From positions 1 to 16,130 of the forward strand of contig JAEDGL010000041.1 in assembly GCA_016297535.1 (NCBI GenBank): a stretch of DNA of 16,130 bases, given 5' to 3'. The translations under genes and the position numbers were made by a program. The notes below the pieces were generated by a model. It was given only the letters and a program-made list of their open reading frames with translations, had not been told where the DNA came from and made no database searches. Positions 7,205-13,988 of the stretch are shown piece by piece. The first letter of the stretch is position 1; each line of letters starts with the position of its first letter. This DNA comes from Clostridia bacterium (GTDB lineage Bacteria; Bacillota; Clostridia; Christensenellales; Aristaeellaceae).

Positions 7205-8032
7205 TTACACCTCCGCATTTTCAAGAGCGTCCAGATCGCGCAGCGCCTGATCGCGCTGTTCGGCGTTGGGAGCCTTGCCGTGCCAGCCGCACTGGTTTTC
7301 CATAAAGCTTACACCCTTGCCCTTGGTGGTCTTCATACGGATCAGCTTGGGCTTGCCGGGCGTGTGGGGCTTGTTGAACGCGGCAAGCACCTCGTCATAG
7401 TTGTTGCCGTCGGCCACTTCCACCACATCCATGCCAAAGGCGGCAAATTTGGCGGATACATCGCCCAGGCTCATCACCTCGTCGTTGCTGCCATCAATCT
7501 GCAGGCCGTTGTTGTCAAGAATCACGGTCAGGTTGTCCAGCCGATAGTGGGCCGCCGCCATGCAGGCTTCCCACACAAGGCCTTCCTGAGATTCGCCGTC
7601 ACCGATGATGGTATACACCTGCACGCCGCGGCCCTGCTTTTTGGCCGCCAGCGCCATGCCGGTGGCAATGGAAATGCCCTGGCCCAGAGAGCCGGTGGAG
7701 GCGTCCACACCGGGGCAGCGTTTCATATCCGGGTGGCCCTGCAGAATGCTGCCGTACTGGCGGAAGCTGGCAAACTCATCGCGGGAGAAAAAGCCACGCT
7801 CGGCCAGAACGCCGTACAGTGCGGGAGCCGCATGCCCCTTGCTGAGCACAAAACGGTCACGATCCTCCATTTTGGGGTTCTGGGGATCGATGTTCATTTT
7901 TTCAAAATACAGAGCCACAAGCGCCTCCACGATGGAAAGCGAACCGCCGGGATGGCCGCAGCCCGCATTGGCCGTCATGTTGATAATGTCCCGGCGCACC
8001 TGCGTGCAGATGGAACGGATGGATGCATCCAT
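7205..8032 (-). CDS. Transketolase, N-terminal (diphosphate-binding) subunit
   Basis: Binds the diphosphate and Mg2+ end of thiamine diphosphate in the split transketolase. It has 275 residues. GCGHPGGSLS (24-33), SKGHAAPALY (64-73), GSLGQGIS (114-121), and the cofactor motif GDGESQEG (144-151) through LDNN (172-175) are all present. A Trp-His-Gly-Lys segment near 250-253 matches the family's C-terminal loop. AAGGAGG lies only 2 nt from the ATG at 8038 but 8 nt from the ATG at 8032, so 8032 is preferred; the difference is two residues. It is first in a two-gene operon ending at the 6211-6257 terminator. The order (N then C) is the standard one for clostridial and archaeal split enzymes. 1-deoxyxylulose-5-phosphate synthase is excluded because that is one longer chain. 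Confidence 0.94.
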   Translation of the reverse strand: MDASIRSICTQVRRDIINMTANAGCGHPGGSLSIVEALVALYFEKMNIDPQNPKMEDRDRFVLSKGHAAPALYGVLAERGFFSRDEFASFRQYGSILQGHPDMKRCPGVDASTGSLGQGISIATGMALAAKKQGRGVQVYTIIGDGESQEGLVWEACMAAAHYRLDNLTVILDNNGLQIDGSNDEVMSLGDVSAKFAAFGMDVVEVADGNNYDEVLAAFNKPHTPGKPKLIRMKTTKGKGVSFMENQCGWHGKAPNAEQRDQALRDLDALENAEV

Positions 8033-8075
8033 GTTCATTTCCTCCTTGTATCTCTTGGGAATCAATACCTTATCT

Positions 8076-8104
8076 ATGGTACCAAGCGGTACGCATTTTG
8101 TCAA
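8076..8104 (-). promoter_or_regulatory. Promoter of the transketolase operon, with a short inverted repeat
   Basis: On the minus strand, TTGACA (8104-8099), 17-bp spacer, TACCAT (8081-8076), about 44 nt before the start codon. An inverted repeat GTACC-AAGC-GGTAC (8079-8092) lies across the -10 and spacer, where a repressor could bind. The consensus -35 with a poor -10 is compatible with a regulated promoter. Confidence 0.6.
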
Positions 8105-8153
8105 GAATGAGAGCGGCTCAAATTGTATTTGCGATGGACGGATGAGAAAGAAG

Positions 8154-8807
8154 TCAGAGATCGGAGCAGGCGTTGTCCGCTTCGCCGTTTGGCCGGGTAT
8201 CGGGCGCGGAAGGCATTTGCGGCGCACGCAGGATGATGCGGCTTCCGCTCTGGCTGGGGGCGCCAACGGTGGCTTCAACGGCACGGGCTTCTCTGGCAAA
8301 GCGCGAGGGTGGGCTGGCGGGGGATACGATGGGGGATTCCGCCTCCCGCCCGATAGGGTTGCGTTCAAGAATGGGCTGGGCGTGGAGCAGCGCGGTCAGC
8401 TGCGGCGGCTGGCGGCTTCCCTGCGCTTCCAGCGGGCGTTCCACCGCAAAGGGATTCTCCCCGGGAGGCTGTGCAGCTGCAGGAGCCGGGGCAGGCTTTG
8501 GCCGGTTCGGCTGTCCGTGCGGCCGGGAGGGGGAAAAGTGGAGCGTGAGACAGGTGCCGGATACGGCAATCATCAGCCCCAGGCACAGCATTTGCCAGCT
8601 CTGCTCCAGCGCAAGGCTGAAAAAGCGGTTGATGCTATTGACAACCGGATGGGGAGATTCCGTTGCGAAGGAAGCCAGCACCAGCTGAAGCTGCGGGTTG
8701 TCCACAGCGCGCACAATGGCAGCCAGCAAACCGGTAAAGGCCAGAAAACAGCCAAAGCCAAGCAGCAGTCCGCTCAGAAAACGACGGCATTTCATCAGCT
8801 TTCGCAT
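8154..8807 (-). CDS. Unrecognised two-helix membrane protein with proline-rich tail
   Basis: I do not recognise a family. The 217-residue product starts MRKLMKCRR. It has a hydrophobic helix at about 9-34, a short loop (35-64, rich in S, P and N), a second helix at about 65-91, and a 125-residue hydrophilic tail rich in Pro, Ala, Arg and Glu (PKPAPAPAAAQPP at 103-115), with predicted cytosolic N- and C-termini. The tail looks disordered and could be a protein-interaction arm. The start is uncertain: ATG 8807 has AGGA repeats just upstream but close, and ATG 8795 (MKCRR) is the alternative; the frame also stays open to a TTG at 8954 without support. No terminator is seen between its stop and the transketolase promoter. 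Transcribed divergently from the DUF5655-like gene. Confidence 0.6.
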   Translation of the reverse strand: MRKLMKCRRFLSGLLLGFGCFLAFTGLLAAIVRAVDNPQLQLVLASFATESPHPVVNSINRFFSLALEQSWQMLCLGLMIAVSGTCLTLHFSPSRPHGQPNRPKPAPAPAAAQPPGENPFAVERPLEAQGSRQPPQLTALLHAQPILERNPIGREAESPIVSPASPPSRFAREARAVEATVGAPSQSGSRIILRAPQMPSAPDTRPNGEADNACSDL

Positions 8808-8916
8808 TCCTTCCTGTTTTTCTACAGCATTTCGATAAAAAGCATGGCTTTTCCTGCTGGCGGTAGGAAACGGGATTCGGCACGGAGAAATAAGGAACAA
8901 AGAAGGAGGGAAAGAC

Positions 8917-9270
8917 ATGCTTGCTTCAGAAGAGATTTTTTTCTTTGTCGGCAAAGCCGGGGAACTCGGATTGTATCAGCAATTGACAGCACGGATGGAG
9001 CAGGAGCTTGCGCCGTTTGAGCGCCGCGTACAAAAAACGCAGATCAGCTTTTATCATACCGGCATGTTTGCCTGTGTTTCGCTCAAGTGGAAAAACTGCC
9101 TGGTGGTTTCCTTTGGCTTGCCGGACCGGGTGATCTCGCCGCGCATTTATCAGGCTGTGGAGATCAGGCCGGGCAGGTGGACGCATCATGTAAAGGTGTT
9201 CAGCCCCGCAGAGATTGACGGGGAATTGCTGGGCTGGCTGAACGCGGCCAGCCACTTTGCATCCAGATAG
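8917..9270 (+). CDS. Small DUF5655-like protein
   Basis: A 117-residue soluble protein. The C-terminal half carries the pattern I associate with DUF5655: an SFYHTG-like segment (45-50), aromatic strand FACVSLKW (51-58), VVSFGLPDRVISPRI (63-77), then RWTHHVKV (87-94) and AEIDGELLGWL (98-108). The function of the domain is unknown to me; it turns up as a stand-alone protein or fused to other domains. The start is well supported by AAGGAGGG with 6-7 nt spacing. It is followed 91 bp later by a separate promoter for the TetR operon, so it is probably its own transcript, although no terminator lies between. Confidence 0.75.
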   Translation: MLASEEIFFFVGKAGELGLYQQLTARMEQELAPFERRVQKTQISFYHTGMFACVSLKWKNCLVVSFGLPDRVISPRIYQAVEIRPGRWTHHVKVFSPAEIDGELLGWLNAASHFASR

Positions 9271-9300
9271 CTTTCAGCGTGGTGTGCCTCTGACATGGGG

Positions 9301-9329
9301 TTGACATTTGATTCGATTTATGGTATACT
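9301..9329 (+). promoter_or_regulatory. Promoter of the TetR-DUF6323-DUF6179 operon
   Basis: Consensus TTGACA (9301-9306), 17-bp spacer, TATACT (9324-9329), placing the start of transcription near 9336 and the ATG 26 nt further on. It is the strongest promoter match in the window. Confidence 0.85.
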
Positions 9330-9339
9330 AATAGTATAC
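9323..9339. promoter_or_regulatory. Palindromic operator overlapping the -10 box
   Basis: GTATACTA-A-TAGTATAC, a perfect inverted repeat with 8-bp arms around one base at 9331. It covers the -10 and the expected start of transcription. Size, symmetry and place are those of a TetR-family operator, so the product of the next gene probably binds here and represses its own operon (inference). Confidence 0.8.
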
Positions 9340-9361
9340 TAAATAGAACGAGAGTGTAGCC

Positions 9362-10021
9362 ATGGGACGGGAGAATAAAAAGGATTCGGTTGCTGCCCTG
9401 CACAGAGAACAGATTTTGAAAGCCGCCGGTCAGCTGTTTTCTCAAAAAGGCTATGAGCAAACGACCATAGCGGATCTTTCAGAGGCATCCGGGTACAGCC
9501 GGCGCACCATCTACGCCTACTTTGAAAGCAAAGAGGAAATGCTGTACCATCTGATTGAAAAGGGCTTGCAGGCACTAAAGGCGGAGATAGAAGACTCCGT
9601 AAGCCTGCAGGGCGATTTTGTCACCAGGTATAAGGCCATTTGTCAGGCGATGAGAAGGTATCAGAAAAACCATCCTCATTCGGTGGCTCATGTAAACAAC
9701 GCAAACGCTGCCAGCCTGGAGGGCGGTGAGCTTTCCGAAACGGCAAAGCGTATTCTGCTCCTGGGTACGGAGATCAACCGCCTGCTTACCGCCTTTTTGC
9801 AGGCCGGAAAGGAAAGCGGAATGGTGCGCAGGGATGTTGTTCCGGCACTCAGCGTTTTTGTTTTGTGGTCAGGCATCACATCGCTGCTAACCCTTGCAGA
9901 AACCAAGGGTGCCTTCCTCTGCAGCCAATTCTCCATTTCGGAGGATCAACTGCTGGATTACGGCTTTCAGCAGCTGATCAATTCCATTCTGGAGGTGAGG
10001 ATATCCGATGGATTGCAATGA
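9362..10021 (+). CDS. TetR/AcrR-family transcriptional regulator
   Basis: A 219-residue dimeric DNA-binding repressor. The N-terminal TetR domain (about 14-60) shows the standard pattern: ILKAAGQLFSQKGYEQTTI (18-36), ADLSEASGYSRRTIYAYF (37-54) with the recognition helix at about 45-52, then ESKEEML. The remaining 160 residues are predicted all-helical and unlike any ligand-binding domain I can name. It starts at ATG with a modest GAGAG ribosome binding site 7 nt upstream. It is the first gene of a three-gene operon and overlaps the next gene by 14 nt. The perfect palindrome in its own promoter suggests autoregulation; the inducer is unknown. Confidence 0.92.
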   Translation: MGRENKKDSVAALHREQILKAAGQLFSQKGYEQTTIADLSEASGYSRRTIYAYFESKEEMLYHLIEKGLQALKAEIEDSVSLQGDFVTRYKAICQAMRRYQKNHPHSVAHVNNANAASLEGGELSETAKRILLLGTEINRLLTAFLQAGKESGMVRRDVVPALSVFVLWSGITSLLTLAETKGAFLCSQFSISEDQLLDYGFQQLINSILEVRISDGLQ

Positions 10022-10487
10022 TCGCGCAAATTTCGCCCTTGCCTGCATCGGCGGAGGGTTGACGGAAAAGCAGACTGTGGATCAAATTCTTGCCTGTAAT
10101 GAACAAACGCAACAGCATGGGCTGATCCTGAACGAGCAGCAGGCGCTGGCACTGGCACAAGCCCGCACGGAAGCGCTGAAAGAAAACCGGCGCATTGAGT
10201 TTGGCGGCGGAATGCTTGATAAGCTGATGATGGCGGTGTGCGATTCGTCCTATGTGACACAGGAAAACTATGTGGATACCCTGCACGAATGGATCGCGCT
10301 CTTTTACGAGCTGAAAAACCAGACCTGGGACACCATTTCGGATGATGATTTGCTTGACTTTCTGAAAAAAGCTTTGAATGGCTGCTGCCACGGATCGATG
10401 GAGTTGGTGGCGGACAGGGCGATGCGGCTGGCGGAGCATATTCATTGCGGCAAAAAACTGGACTCATTCAGTCTGGAGGAGGAGTAA
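10008..10487 (+). CDS. DUF6323-like protein
   Basis: A 159-residue soluble, mostly helical acidic protein. Recognisable features are LACNEQTQQHGL (28-39), an Ala/Leu/Gln-rich helix (44-58), RRIEFGGGMLDKL (61-73), SSYVTQENYVDTL (80-92) and LFYELKN (98-104), a pattern I recall for DUF6323 of clostridia. No catalytic or metal-binding set is evident and there is no export signal. GGAGGTGAGG (9991-10000) precedes the ATG, which lies inside the end of the TetR gene, so translation is coupled. The stop is followed 1 nt later by the ATG of the third gene. The assignment is from memory and should be searched. Confidence 0.75.
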   Translation: MDCNDRANFALACIGGGLTEKQTVDQILACNEQTQQHGLILNEQQALALAQARTEALKENRRIEFGGGMLDKLMMAVCDSSYVTQENYVDTLHEWIALFYELKNQTWDTISDDDLLDFLKKALNGCCHGSMELVADRAMRLAEHIHCGKKLDSFSLEEE

Positions 10488-10488
10488 G

Positions 10489-11847
10489 ATGGCAGAAACG
10501 CTTGGCTCACCGCGTGTGATGGATGCAAATCAGCTCAATCCCCGGGCTTATGCGGAATCTCTGATACGGCAGGCATTGTCCTGCCATTTGTTATCAGAAG
10601 AGGATTGGAACAGAATCCAGGGGGAGCTGTTCGTTCTTCTTGCCGCACAGTGCGACAAATGGACTCGCGGCGAAAGCAGCTCTGTCCCCATCGAAACCGC
10701 GCAGGAAATTATGACCTCCATTCTGTTTGTACTCAGCCTTCAGCTCAAATCATCCCCGTCGCCGGAACAGGCGGTTGCAATGCTCAAATCCGGGCAGGTG
10801 AAGGCCCTTTTTGAAAGCGGATTGCAGATTGTACACCGCAAAATGAACGTTGCCAGACAGCTGCAGCAAAAAATCATGAACGATCTGCTCGAAACGCCAA
10901 ATGTTTTTTATCGCTCCACCCTTGTGGATGGGATCAACGGTTTTTTTCAATTATACCGTCCCCAGTTTGCGGCCCATGAAATCCACATTACTGCCGACTA
11001 TCCTGTTTTGGCGGGCAGGCCCGAATTGGACGGCATTGAAATGATTGAACAGTACCTTCGCTGCCTGGAGGCGGAAAACGCATTTTGCACATGCTTTGCA
11101 CCACAGGCGATCCATCACCTGCTATGCGGACTTACGCAGGATTACCGAAGTGCGCCCGTCAATCTTTTTGAGTATGTCATGCTGTCCGCATTGGGGTTGG
11201 TTATGGTCAAGCGGAATCCACGGGGGCTGAACCTGTCCTGTGCGGAGGTCAAAAAGCTGCATCTGTTTTTTGAAAGACGATCGGAAAAAGAAATTGCCTC
11301 AGCTTTGGAAAAGGCCGCGCTTTTGCTAAACCGGCAGAGCCTGCTGCCGGACAGTACCCGGCAGTATCTGTCCGTTACCCTGCCAAAGCTGATTTCAGCC
11401 ATTCAGAACGCCGTATGTATGAAAACGCTGGATAAGCTGTTTCTTGTTCCGGCCTATCCGGAGCGGGAGACAAAACGATTTATTGACTACGGAGAGCAGA
11501 TGGACAACAGCAGATATCAGAAACTGGTGGAACGGATTTTGCAGATTGATCAAAGCGAAAGGAAAGTTGATCTTGTTTTCCGGGAGGTGCATGCGCTTGC
11601 CGATTTGCTGGATCTGTTGTCCGATGCCGCGTTCAGCCAAGAGGAGGAGGAGCTTCTCGTTGACAGGCTGCCGCTTTCTGCGTTTGTTGCGCTGCTTGCC
11701 CAATATCCCGATGAAGCCTTTGTGCAAAGAGAAAGCGACCAACGGCTGTTCAGGGCATTGACCCATAGAAAGCAGCGCCTTTCCGCCGCGGAGAGGCAGC
11801 AGGTTGAGCAGGCGCTTTCGTCTATTGAAAAAGAGTTTTTTCAATAG
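10489..11847 (+). CDS. DUF6179-like protein
   Basis: A 452-residue soluble protein, predicted almost entirely alpha-helical, with no signal peptide or membrane segment. A central segment AAHEIHITADYPVLAGRPELDG is split by eye into AHEIHITADYP (162-172) and GRPELDGIEMIEQYL (176-190), followed by ENAFCTCF (196-203) and a helical C-terminal half ending in Gln/Glu/Arg-rich sequence. I associate this with DUF6179, which I recall as a neighbour of DUF6323. The function is unknown. GGAGGAGGAG (10475-10484) overlaps the last codons of the upstream gene; ATG 10489 follows its TAA after 1 nt. It is the last gene of the operon; no clear terminator with a T run is seen on this strand downstream. Confidence 0.75.
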   Translation: MAETLGSPRVMDANQLNPRAYAESLIRQALSCHLLSEEDWNRIQGELFVLLAAQCDKWTRGESSSVPIETAQEIMTSILFVLSLQLKSSPSPEQAVAMLKSGQVKALFESGLQIVHRKMNVARQLQQKIMNDLLETPNVFYRSTLVDGINGFFQLYRPQFAAHEIHITADYPVLAGRPELDGIEMIEQYLRCLEAENAFCTCFAPQAIHHLLCGLTQDYRSAPVNLFEYVMLSALGLVMVKRNPRGLNLSCAEVKKLHLFFERRSEKEIASALEKAALLLNRQSLLPDSTRQYLSVTLPKLISAIQNAVCMKTLDKLFLVPAYPERETKRFIDYGEQMDNSRYQKLVERILQIDQSERKVDLVFREVHALADLLDLLSDAAFSQEEEELLVDRLPLSAFVALLAQYPDEAFVQRESDQRLFRALTHRKQRLSAAERQQVEQALSSIEKEFFQ

Positions 11848-11911
11848 GCGGGACCGATCCTGCACAGATGCGGCGGGCGCCTGCGGAGAGCAGGCATGAT
11901 AAACCGCAATC

Positions 11912-11952
11912 AAAAAGCAGCTGTGATCGGAAGGCTTTCTGATCACAGCTGC
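11912..11952 (-). terminator. Terminator of the M42 peptidase operon
   Basis: Perfect 12-bp inverted repeat GCAGCTGTGATC (11917-11928) / GATCACAGCTGC (11941-11952) with a 12-nt loop, and an A run at 11912-11916 that reads as TTTTT after the stem on the minus strand. It lies 22 nt past the last peptidase stop codon. It has no T run on the plus strand, so it may end the DUF6179 transcript poorly. Confidence 0.85.
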
Positions 11953-11973
11953 GTGGATGGAATGTTTTCCGGT

Positions 11974-12960
11974 TTATTTCAGATAGGCTTTCAGCAGTTC
12001 CTTGGCGGCCTGCACATCGCGCAGGTCAATCACCTCGCACGCGCTGTGCACATAGCGGCAGGGAATGCTGACCGTGCCGGCAATGACGCCGCCGCGGGAC
12101 AACTGGATGGCGCTTGCATCCGTACCGCCAAAGGGCAGCACCTCACGCTGGGTTTTTACGCCTGCACGCTCGCCGGCGGCCAGCAGATCCCGAACCAACT
12201 CGGGGTTGGAAATGCTTCCCCGATCCATAATCTTGACCGCCGCGCCCTCGCCCAGCTTTACGGCGGGCAGCTTTGTCTCCGGCGTATCGCCGTTGCAGGT
12301 TACATCCAGCGCGATGCCGATATCGGGCTCAACGCTGTAGGCGGCGGTTTTGGCGCCGCGGCAGCCCACTTCCTCCTGCGTGGAGAAAACGGCGATCACG
12401 GTGTCTCTGGTTTCGCCCAGCTCCTGCATAACGGCCACCTGCAGCGCGCAGGCCACGCGGTCGTCCATGGCGGGGGAGGCCACGCGGTATTGCCCCAGAC
12501 GGAAGCAATCCGGCGCGTACAAGGCGATATCGCCCAGCTGGATCATGGACAGCGCTTCGGCCTCATCCGCCGCCCCGATATCGATGAACAGGTGCTTCAT
12601 CGCGGGGGTTTCGCCCTCCTTGACGGGCTGCTGCACAATCACGCCCTGCACGCCGTTGGCAAAGCGCACATGACGGGTGCGGCTGGCGTCCACGCTCACG
12701 CCGCCCACCGGGGCCACGCGCAGAAAGCCCTCCTTTTCCACGGCGGCTACGATAAAGCCGATGTGGTCCATATGGGCGGAGAGCATAATGCGCTTGCCGT
12801 TGGGATCGGAGCCCTTTTTCTCGCAGATCAGGTTGCCCATGGCATCGCGGCGGATGGAATCCACCTTGTCTTTCAGAAGGGTTTCAATCAGATCGGCTAC
12901 GCCGGTCTCGCGGCCGGTGGCGCCGTATACATTCGTCAGTTGCTGAATCAGTTCAAACAT
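11974..12960 (-). CDS. M42 family metallo-aminopeptidase (third gene of operon)
   Basis: A 328-residue cytosolic co-catalytic metallopeptidase that removes N-terminal residues from peptides; members form 12-subunit tetrahedral shells. All expected metal and catalytic residues are seen: His63 (SAHMDHIGF), Asp166 (MDDRVA), Glu196 as general base and Glu197 as ligand (STQEEVGCRGA), Asp219 (IALDVT) and His305 (CRYVHS). The apical PA-like insert lies between about 68 and 160. Some relatives are misannotated as endoglucanases or cellulases (FrvX, CelM); substrate preference cannot be read from the sequence. GAGGT lies 8 nt before the ATG, 11 nt after the stop of the upstream paralogue. Confidence 0.93.
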   Translation of the reverse strand: MFELIQQLTNVYGATGRETGVADLIETLLKDKVDSIRRDAMGNLICEKKGSDPNGKRIMLSAHMDHIGFIVAAVEKEGFLRVAPVGGVSVDASRTRHVRFANGVQGVIVQQPVKEGETPAMKHLFIDIGAADEAEALSMIQLGDIALYAPDCFRLGQYRVASPAMDDRVACALQVAVMQELGETRDTVIAVFSTQEEVGCRGAKTAAYSVEPDIGIALDVTCNGDTPETKLPAVKLGEGAAVKIMDRGSISNPELVRDLLAAGERAGVKTQREVLPFGGTDASAIQLSRGGVIAGTVSIPCRYVHSACEVIDLRDVQAAKELLKAYLK

Positions 12961-12971
12961 ATGCTTTTACC

Positions 12972-13988
12972 TCATTTCTCAAGGAAGGCCTTGGCCAGCT
13001 GGTACTGCGCCTCCACATCGCGCAGGTCGCAGATGGTGGAAGGGCTGTGGATGTAGCGGCAGGGTACGCTGAGCACACAGGTGCGGGCGCCGCTGCGGGC
13101 GCGCTGCATGGGGCCGGAATCGTTGCCGCCCGCCACCGCCAGCTTTACCTGATGGGGAACGCCGGCTTCTTCGGCCGTTTGAAGCATCTGGCGGAACAGC
13201 TCCGGCTGGGCGATGCTGGCCCTGTCCATAAAGCTGACGGCCACACCCTTGCCCAGGGTGCAAACGCGGGCGGTTTCGGGCACATCGCCCACATCGTTGG
13301 CGGAGGTGCCTTCCAGCGCAATGCCGATATCCGGATGGATGCGGAAGGCTGCGCCGTCCGCGCCCCGGCTGCCCACTTCTTCCTGGCAGGTAAACACGAA
13401 ATCCGTGTCGCCCTTTACATCGCAATCCAGCAGGCGCAGCAGGTTGTAGCAGGCCACGCGGTCATCCAGCGCCTTTACCAGCACCTTGTGATCGCCAAAG
13501 GGCGTGTAGGGGGTATCAAATACAATGGGCGTTCCAGCGGGCGCCTTGGCCTCGGCCTCGGCTTTGTCCTTGGCGCCAATATCCACATACAGCTGGCTGA
13601 TGGGCAGCACATGCTTGCGGTCCTCAGCGGTCTGCTGGTGGATGGCCATGGCGCCGATTACGCCGTTGAGCGCGTCCTCGCCGTAGCCCACCTTTACGCG
13701 TTTGGAAACCAGCACGCGGGAGTCGATGCCGCCGATGGCGCACACGCGGAGCAGGCCTTCCTCCGTGGCTGAAAGTACCATCAGGCCCACCTCGTCCATA
13801 TGGGCGGCCAGCATCACATGGGGCGCGGTGGCATCGCGGCCCGCCTTGTGGGCGATCACGTTGCCCATGCGGTCGATGGTTACGTTTTCGCTGCCCAGCT
13901 TTTGCACGCATTCAGCGTAGATTGCCATGCGCACGGGCTCTTCACGGCCGCTGATGCCGGGCAGTTCGCAGATTGTTTTCAGCTCCAT
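12972..13988 (-). CDS. M42 family metallo-aminopeptidase (second gene of operon)
   Basis: A 338-residue paralogue of the flanking two genes. Key residues: His63 (LAAHMDEVGL), Asp175 (ALDDRVA), Glu203/Glu204 (TCQEEVGSRGA), Glu226 in IALEGT where the third gene has Asp, and His314 (CRYIHSP). The Glu in place of Asp at the fourth ligand site is known in the family and should still bind metal. Start: ATG 13988 lies inside the end of the upstream gene (10-nt overlap of the reading frames); a GTG at 14003 is in frame but has no usable ribosome binding site. Translation is probably coupled. Likely part of the intracellular peptide-degrading set, acting on residues the paralogues handle poorly (inference). 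Confidence 0.92.
   Translation of the reverse strand: MELKTICELPGISGREEPVRMAIYAECVQKLGSENVTIDRMGNVIAHKAGRDATAPHVMLAAHMDEVGLMVLSATEEGLLRVCAIGGIDSRVLVSKRVKVGYGEDALNGVIGAMAIHQQTAEDRKHVLPISQLYVDIGAKDKAEAEAKAPAGTPIVFDTPYTPFGDHKVLVKALDDRVACYNLLRLLDCDVKGDTDFVFTCQEEVGSRGADGAAFRIHPDIGIALEGTSANDVGDVPETARVCTLGKGVAVSFMDRASIAQPELFRQMLQTAEEAGVPHQVKLAVAGGNDSGPMQRARSGARTCVLSVPCRYIHSPSTICDLRDVEAQYQLAKAFLEK

Noticed and set aside
6256..7305. A 349-codon plus-strand frame opposite the transketolase C-subunit
   Set aside because: It is the shadow of a clear transketolase gene; the product is a His/Gly/Ala-rich sequence with no motif.
8033..8368. N-terminal extension of the transketolase N-subunit up to 8368
   Set aside because: The promoter and AAGGAGG lie within this stretch, and the upstream residues show no transketolase similarity; the domain begins at 8032.
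11848..11911. A terminator for the DUF6179 gene in the CCTGC/GCAGG-containing spacer
   Set aside because: The arms are short and far apart and there is no T run after them on the plus strand.
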